A DNA stretch of 64,000 nt from Lunularia cruciata (Eukaryota > Streptophyta > Marchantiopsida > Lunulariales > Lunulariaceae). Positions 56,980 through 64,000 of this stretch are shown here, piece after piece (the stretch's first letter is position 1; every line of letters begins with the position of its first letter). Below the pieces are notes generated by a model that saw nothing but the letters and a program-made list of their open reading frames with translations, made no database searches and was not told where the DNA came from. A program made the translations under genes and the position numbers. The stretch spans positions 59,433,089-59,497,088 of the forward strand of contig OX419761.1 in the NCBI GenBank assembly GCA_948567375.1. The letters are read 5' to 3'.

Positions 56980-59900
56980 CTACGACAGGGGTACGTTTCC
57001 TTGCGCATCGCGGGCAACTTTGATAAACACATCTTCGAGGGTGGTATCAGCAATTCCCCAAGCTTGGATGTGAAGGGTTCTTTTAGCCCTCTCCACCGCT
57101 GCAAAGATCTGGGCGATGGTGACATCAGCTTTGGGTATTTCGAACTTTTGTGTGCCAGCAAGCCCATATACTTTTAAGGCATTCGGAGACAACGAATTTA
57201 CCAGGTTACGAACATCATCCTCCTCTTCGACTGGTGTCGTCATAGTGAGCACATGAGAGCCACCATACCTTGACGTCAGTTCCTTGGAATTCCCAACGCA
57301 CTGAAGTTGGCCGTTGACGAAGATGCCCAACCGATCGCAAAGAGCCTCAGCTTCTTCCATAGAATGGGTGGTGAGGATAATGGCCCGGTTCTTTTTGGCC
57401 TGCTTCACGACGCTCCACAGATTGTTGCGAGAAGCTGGATCGAGTCCAGTACTGGGCTCGTCCATGTACACCACTTGCGGATCACCTATCAAGGAAATGG
57501 CTACACTTAATCTACGCTTCATCCCACCACTATATTTGCCTGACCTTTTGTTGCCCACGGTAAAAAGGTTGACGCTTTTCAGTGATGCTTCTACAGCACT
57601 TTCGAGAGCAGCACCTTTCAGATTCTTCAGCCGACCATAGAACAGCAAGTGCTCCTTAGCAGTTAGAGTTTCCCAGATCAAATCATGCTGCGGGCAAACA
57701 CCCATACTCGTGTAAATCCTATCCATATCTGTCCGGATGTCTAGTCCTTGAATATATGCTGTCCCTGAAGTGGGCGTCAGGAGTCCAATCATCATGTTGA
57801 TAGTTGAAGTCTTCCCTGCACCATTTGGCCCGAGCATACCGAAGCACTCACTACGTTGGATTGCCAAAGAAAGCCCACGAACAGCATATTTATCAGGATT
57901 CCCATCTGTTCCAGGGTAGACCTTCTTCAGATTGTCACAAACGATACTGTACGAATCGTTCGGTGAATCCCGTAAACTTTCCACCACCCCTCTCTGCATG
58001 TCAGAACAGGATCTGTTAGCACGTCAGCCAAGCTTGACTTTCCCACGGAGGCCTAAATATAGAACGAGCGATCACGAAACCTCAACTCTTCAATCCGAGC
58101 TCGGGCTAAAGGACAGGAACTAAGCAGCGAGAAGGTTCCGAGGGTGATTGTCTCGACAAAGAGCGACACATGTAACTGTTCAAATGCAACCAGTAAAACT
58201 TAATTTCATACCCTTTCCAGCCTAAAACGCCGTTCATAACATTCACGACAGGGTCCAAGCTGTTCAAAGACATACAGAAACTACAAAACATAATGCACAA
58301 GTTGACTCTTTGGCCAAGGAGGACACGCAAACTTAAATAGGAACTAGAAGGGAGATAATGCCAAATGTTTAATCTGCATTTTCGGATTTACTTCATACTG
58401 TAGCTCAATTGTAGGCAAAGTTGAATAGAATTTATCGGGATGAGATCTCACCTCTTGAGCGACGTCGATCTTTTCCATTTCTACATTTACATCTGTGCCT
58501 CTAACCAGAGATTTCGCTGGCGCTGAAGTATTCGAACTCTTTTTATATCCGAGGAAGAAAAGAGGGTGTTTCTTCACCCCACTGCCAGACTGGACAACTT
58601 GATCAAAGTACCACGCTAGTATTATGAAAACCAACCATTCGACAGCTTGGATCACCCAAACGTCTACCAACCCATTATCCTTGTCAGATAAGTTTTTCCA
58701 TCTCATGCCGTCTGTGCCCTGGAAATTACCGACAAAGGAGTATTGGCCAAATTCATAGAGACCACGATACAGCGAGAAAGGAGGAAGAAGTTCCATCGCC
58801 AAGATCCAACCCCCTGCACAGGGCAAACAGGAGTTACTAGGAGTCACTAGACTCAATGATTGTCATCTCATAATCTCATACAATATAACACAAAATGACA
58901 GAATACAAAACAATACAATACCATAAAATGTAATAGAATATAACAGAAAGTGATTGGAAGTCAGGCCATAGATTAAATACTTACTGCCTGTGTTCTTATC
59001 TTCCAAGAAGAAACCGAAAAAGAATTCGCCCATTAAGCCGAATCCGAAGACGTATAGGTAGCCGCAAACTGTCAACCAGACACCAAAACAGCCCACGTAA
59101 AGATGGGTATTCTGTAACAATTCACCAGCTAGATCTGGACCCCTAAATTCTAAGACGTGAAAACTATGTACAAGGTGCATGAGATTTACAAGATGTTGTG
59201 ATTTGTAGTCCACTGTATATCCCCCATAGTTTTTAGGAGCTAGAAGATGACGAATCTTTCTTGAAAGCATTGAACTTGAGGGACCTGAGCATGATATTTT
59301 AACAATCAATACCCGTGACAAAAGCTTCCGATACGACTCATACACAGTGCTTACGATCTTGTGAGATCTTCTTTCCCCTGTTCCTACTTTTCAAACCTAC
59401 AAGAGAACCCTATAGTACCCATCATGGAGGAGTAAGAGTGCCCCCAGAAACAGGTACTAGGTGATTAAGTTCATGAGAACATTTAGGACTTCCATTCCAG
59501 GACGAAACACAGAGCAAGGGATTAACCTGTGGCAGTCTTCGTGTTCGAAAATATCGTAGCCGCAAGAAAACCTAAGGAGATTTGCAGATTGAGAAAGATG
59601 AAGTAGAAGATGAATTGTAGAAGGTAAGAATTGAGCCTGAAAAATTGTAAACCTGCACACCAACCACGTGCATTCCCAGAACACTTTTATTGCCATTTCC
59701 CAGCTCAAAGATTAATTGAAAGAAGAGTTGAGCATGTTAAGCGTGAGCAATGCAACCAACGTGCGTAAGGATATGATTTTACTAATGATGGATCTCCTAA
59801 AAGTGTGAAAATTCAAAAACTTTGAATCCCGTTCAGAACGGTATGCGAGGTATGTGTACCTATGATGGAACCGAAAAACACGAAAAAACAGAAGTACACT

Positions 59901-62900
59901 ATTGAAAGTGCCAAGAAGTAGACGTAAGTTATTGCCCAGTATGCCTTATCCCCCAGACCATGCATCTTCATCATCATTCGTAGGTTCTTTTGTTTCTCGT
60001 ACACCAGTGAGGTCAAAACAATCTGCATCATATCTCACAGAAAATAAATTTCAAAGAACGGGCATGCAAGCTCTTCAAGATGAAACTCTCTGGACTTTAA
60101 GCTGAATGCTATATACAAGTTCACTAGGTATGACAACTGAGACAACTGAGACATGTGCATCAGGAGTCAAAGTAGTTAAGATATCCATTTTCTTTGCATA
60201 GGTTTAATTAAAACTGTCATTGATGATATAGTCATAGACACATCATCGCGCGGAATGGCTACTAAGAAAAGTTTGGATTTGAGTCCGGTCGACATTATAA
60301 TCAGGTAAGAATTGGCTACTCACCGGTAAGAGTAATGCCGCAACCCACATGTAAAAGAGGGGTCCTAGAAGAGAGGTCAAGTCCAGGCGAAGTTGCGATG
60401 AGGCTCTAGGCATTTCTTTCACGAACCACAGCGGCAATTCCGCCTGAGGTCCTAACACGAACCGCAGAAATGCTTGGGCGGCCTGCAATAGGCAACAGTA
60501 CCTTACAATGAGCTCTTCCGAATCTGCCAATCCTAGGTTCTGTTGATCCCTGAATATATTTACACTAACTTTGCGTTCAAAGACCAGATTAAGAACAGGG
60601 GTCCAGTTTGGGCACCAGATTCATAGACCGAGTAACCCGCGCGTATCCTGGAGGAGATTGACTCGTATCATTAACCATGGTCTGGTTATAAAATATAGAA
60701 ACGTCGAAGTTGGTCAAAGACGTATCTCTAAAATCATAAGCTGCACCCAACAAGGCAGTAAGTACTTAAATTAGTTACCATACGGCAACCAACAAGCAGG
60801 CTGATTAGAGGATAATAAAAGACGCTGGCGATTAGAAATCCCACTGTTACCTTGACGGTGTGAGGCACAGCTCACCTGTAACATATTCATTGCTTTCTAT
60901 CTGATCCGGATTTCCCACAGGGTCTCCTTTCCTAAAACCCTTGTAGATTGCAGTGTTTATTAGACTGACATCTTCCCGAAATACCAGTTGTGTTGTCAAG
61001 CATTGAAAATCTGCAAGATTAAGAAGAGGGTTTCAACAACTTTAGAGGCATATGGTCTTTGGTCGACTACTGTATAAATCTACGCCATAGAAGCCAGAAG
61101 CAAGCTATACTACAAGTCACGGGAGCATGAAGACATACTTGCATTAACTGGAACGCCGTTGAGGGAGATGGAGGCAGTAAGGTCGGTTTGACCAACACAC
61201 GATCCGTTCCGAAGGACGTACAGTGAATCAGGCTCCAGGAAACCAGGTTCGATGATCAATGACCTCTCTAGTTCTGAAGAGGATCCCTGCATAGCCCAGA
61301 TGTTGATAGTGAGATATGATTTATTTCGTTTTACTCGCAAGGTTCTTTACACAGTTGGAAACATGCCGGGATTTCTCCTACGCAAATACGGTACATTGGC
61401 TACATGTGGAGATGGACCAGAAAAATGCCAATTGGCTTGAGAGGCAAGGAACGGAACAGACGATGAGCACAATACTTACCAATATCACATCTGATAGCTG
61501 TCTCAATGTATCCGTGTCGTTTGATGGGTTGCTTAACATCAGCCCTGTCGCTAAGGCTGACACAGCAAGACATAGTAATCGAGATTAATTTCATGCAGAG
61601 GCAAGCGAATTCTAAGCTGTGAAGCTCAAAAAAGTGTCAAGCATAGCCAATAACGGCAGTTTCGTACCACGAGTTTATATACCTTCTTGTGGTCAGTATA
61701 AGGTGCTAACCCTAAACCCATAACAGGCAATAAAATGCTGTAGCTAAGGGAACACGAGAAAATAGACAATGCTGGATTTAAAGCTATTTTCTCCACTTCC
61801 TAAATTTCGGCTTCATCTCAATATAATCTCAGCCAGATTCAGAAAATAAAAAGCGGAGCATCCGAGTAGAGAAACACGGGGAGCATCTTCTAAAGCTGAA
61901 GCCCAAAGGATTATGGGAACAGGAGCGTTTGTTCCCTTGAAATGATACGTGTTACTGTAGGGCCTGGAAGAAGGAAAAGTAGCTTTCTTCAGCAGGGGCA
62001 GAAGAAAGCTCTTGGAATGGGAAGCATTTAAAGCGAGCAGGTTAACGCCAAGTCACACCCCACACACAGTAGTCATAAACTCGGAGTTACCTGTATTCTT
62101 GTGATGTTAATTAGCTTACTCCTTAGCCTCTATAACAAAGTTGTTGTTCGGACTTGATGTTAGAGAATCATAATGACGTTCTACTTATGCCTGTTAACCT
62201 CACGGCCTGGAAGTTATATCCTACAAGTGGAAAATATGCATTATAACGTCTTCCATGTTTCCAATTTCTGACTTCACAGAACAAAGGAGGAAAACCGAAC
62301 ACAACAGAAGGAACAAGAGAATCAGAATAAGAACGTGGCATGGAAAAGGTACAAGGTTCCTTTACGCCACCCATATAGTGAAGTAGGCGTTTTTGCTCCA
62401 TTCGGTTCAGAACTGAATTTCGCGAATTACTATTTACTGACTCGTGGGGCTACTCTTAAAACAAACCATAAGTAGGTTCAATATGTCCATTCAACTCCTA
62501 TTTTAGCCAGGAGTATAACAGCTACATTAAACTACAGAATTTGATTCATGAAATGATGAGTACCAGATGCTGTTGCTTGATCTCTGCCAGTGTAAAGTAT
62601 GGTTGCAGGACGGTCCGACGCTGGAAACTCTCCATCTTGGACAATTGCTCGATAGGCTGGTCTCGGGACCTGCAGTAGTGCTGGCCATGCTGGCGGATTT
62701 GGGACCGCGCAATATGGTGCTTGACTCGCCTCTGAGAACTGGATTCCGCACTGTCCCGTGACATCATCGCAGCCACATTTATAATCGGCGTCGTCGAACA
62801 CAGTGTCGATGACTTTTTGGAAAACGAACAACAAGAGACATATGAGGATCGGAAATAACACGATACAACAATTGCTCGAAGTGTTACGTTTCTGCAAAAA

Positions 62901-63703
62901 TCAGCAAAGTGCTTAGTTAGTAAGAGCTAAAAATTTCCCAGGAAGACTCATAGCACTACAATCAAGACACATCTTTGACCTCGAATGAGAGTGTTGCAGT
63001 TTTACACTGAACGCACCATAATAAGGGAGATTGGTCATTCTCATTAGCTTGAACGGCAAGGTTTGCTCTTCTGTCCTAATTCACGTCATGGTGCCGTTTC
63101 GGTTGATTACAATGCTGAGCCCGAGTCCCGAGTTGGTCGACTTATCTCAGTGCACGACTTTAGTTCCCTTAGCTTGTGGAGACTACTCAGACAATATTGT
63201 GAAGACTTGAGGGAACGTAAGGACCTGACTTATTAAGAGCAGATATCTAATACATCCACTCAGAGCCGCCGGAACAAAGAAAATGAAAAGAAAGGAATAG
63301 GTCCTGTGACGAAATTGAAATTGCAGGCCATCTCTAAGATGTGCAATCAATGTGAGAAGGGAGAAATTAGATTTCCACTGAGAGTCGTATCCTACAAACA
63401 ACACAACTCCTTTATCTCTGACCATACGTTTCATAGACATTACATCCAAATAAGTTGGTTCAACAGCGCAATTTCGATTTCTCGAACAGGAAATGCGCGC
63501 TCCCAGCTTTCTGCGGATAGCTTGATAAAGTGTAAAGGACACTAGATACAAACCTGGTATGTAACATTCTTGCGGAGCAGAGCATTGGCCTGAGTACTGA
63601 AGGCAGGAACATTTAAACCAATAGGGGGCGGCCCACCATTACTCACTCCATTTCCAGTTAACGCCCGACTGTCTGGCTCCGGGCTTTGGTTGCCGGAGCT
63701 CAT
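56980..63703 (-). CDS. ABCA: half-size ABC transporter, subfamily A (plant ATH type), 12 exons
   Basis: ATP-driven membrane transporter. Exons by position: 63554-63703, 62564-62891, 61480-61556, 61139-61286, 60876-61010, 60616-60740, 60324-60482, 59860-60022, 59527-59652, 58985-59068, 58452-58813, 56980-57993. All are GT-AG and sum to 2871 bp, 956 residues, matching half-size plant ABCAs. The start is MSSGNQSPEP, followed by the family-typical STQANALLRKNVTYQ. One membrane helix at about 57-77 precedes a large Cys-containing loop, then five or six helices (for example AYWAITYVYFLALSIVYF). A single nucleotide-binding domain is in the last exon: Walker A GPNGAGKT (674-681), signature YSGGMKRRLS (773-782), Walker B VVYMDEP (793-799), switch His about 829. 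All key residues are intact. Relatives include lipid transporters; the substrate here is unknown. Confidence 0.95.
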
Positions 63704-64000
63704 ACTCACCTCTCTACAGCTATATCTCAAGACTAATCAGTACAGAATGACACTTCAACTCTCAAAAGGTAGAGCTACAAAACTCCCACCACCAAAAACT
63801 GTATGCGAGACAACCCTGGTCTAAGCTTCTAGATCTAAAATCTAAACTCCCGAACAGAAAACCGGATGGTCTGCCTAATCTCTTCTCATTAAAACCTCCG
63901 ATACACTTCCTACGTATATTGAAATTACTAAATAAGTTGAAATCGAAAGAGATCTTAAAACCTCACACACACACTCTCTCTCTCACACTTCCTCTCTGTC
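63704..64000 (-). promoter_or_regulatory. 5' leader or promoter region of the ABCA gene
   Basis: Sequence upstream of the ABCA start is AT-rich with a CA/CT microsatellite at about 63963-63983 (a GA/GT repeat on the transcribed minus strand). Such GA-rich tracts are common in plant leaders and core promoters. No TATA box was identified before the window ends. Confidence 0.4.

Noticed and set aside
57307-57640. Plus-strand frames opposite the ABCA ATPase domain
   Set aside because: They are antisense to a strongly conserved coding exon and carry no motif of their own.
60480-60860. Joining ABCA exon 5 directly to the exon at 60324-60482
   Set aside because: The phases do not match and a conserved stretch would be missing; an exon at 60616-60740 restores both phase and the expected sequence.

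Overview
The window looks like nuclear DNA of a land plant. It has short spliced genes with GT-AG introns, a plant-type half-size ABCA (ATH) transporter, a plant-type OCRE/G-patch protein, and chromodomain-bearing Ty3/gypsy retrotransposons primed by initiator tRNA-Met. A LINE-like element and a Penelope-like reverse transcriptase suggest a non-flowering lineage (bryophyte, lycophyte or fern), but that is a guess. No rRNA, tRNA or CRISPR feature was recognised.

Positions 1 to about 36.6 kb are a decayed retrotransposon graveyard, AT-rich and nearly free of CG. Its core is a nested stack that can be ordered from LTR ends and 5-bp target duplications. Chromovirus A1 (+, 5513-17532) is interrupted by a same-family copy A2 (-, 6905-12606, duplication CCTTG) and by a solo LTR of a second family (15236-15977, duplication CCATC). 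Just downstream, a complete but decayed chromovirus of that second family, B1 (-, 18135-29162), is interrupted by A3 (+, 20870-25871, duplication TTGTT), the best-preserved member of the A family. On both sides lie pieces of a LINE-like element (1-265 and 32.8-36.2 kb on the minus strand, 1980-3130 on the plus strand). The 32.8-36.2 kb copy still shows zinc finger, reverse transcriptase and conserved C-terminal regions.

Near 36.6 kb the base composition changes to CG-containing, gene-bearing sequence. Two spliced genes follow, both on the minus strand. The first (39977-53834) encodes a 721-residue OCRE plus G-patch protein resembling plant AGGF1-like splicing factors. Its 62-bp first coding exon is separated from exon 2 by a 10.5-kb intron filled with a two-module repeat family and a broken Penelope-like element. 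The second (56980-63703) encodes a 956-residue half-size ABCA transporter in 12 exons. Both exon models close in frame over every junction. The two genes have no obvious functional link.

Most interesting observations: a perfect four-unit heat-shock-element match in the LTR of A3; the oversized repeat-filled intron with a Penelope-like relic; the LINE-like element with a recently duplicated zinc-finger segment; and in-frame 60-bp repeats in the A3 polyprotein.
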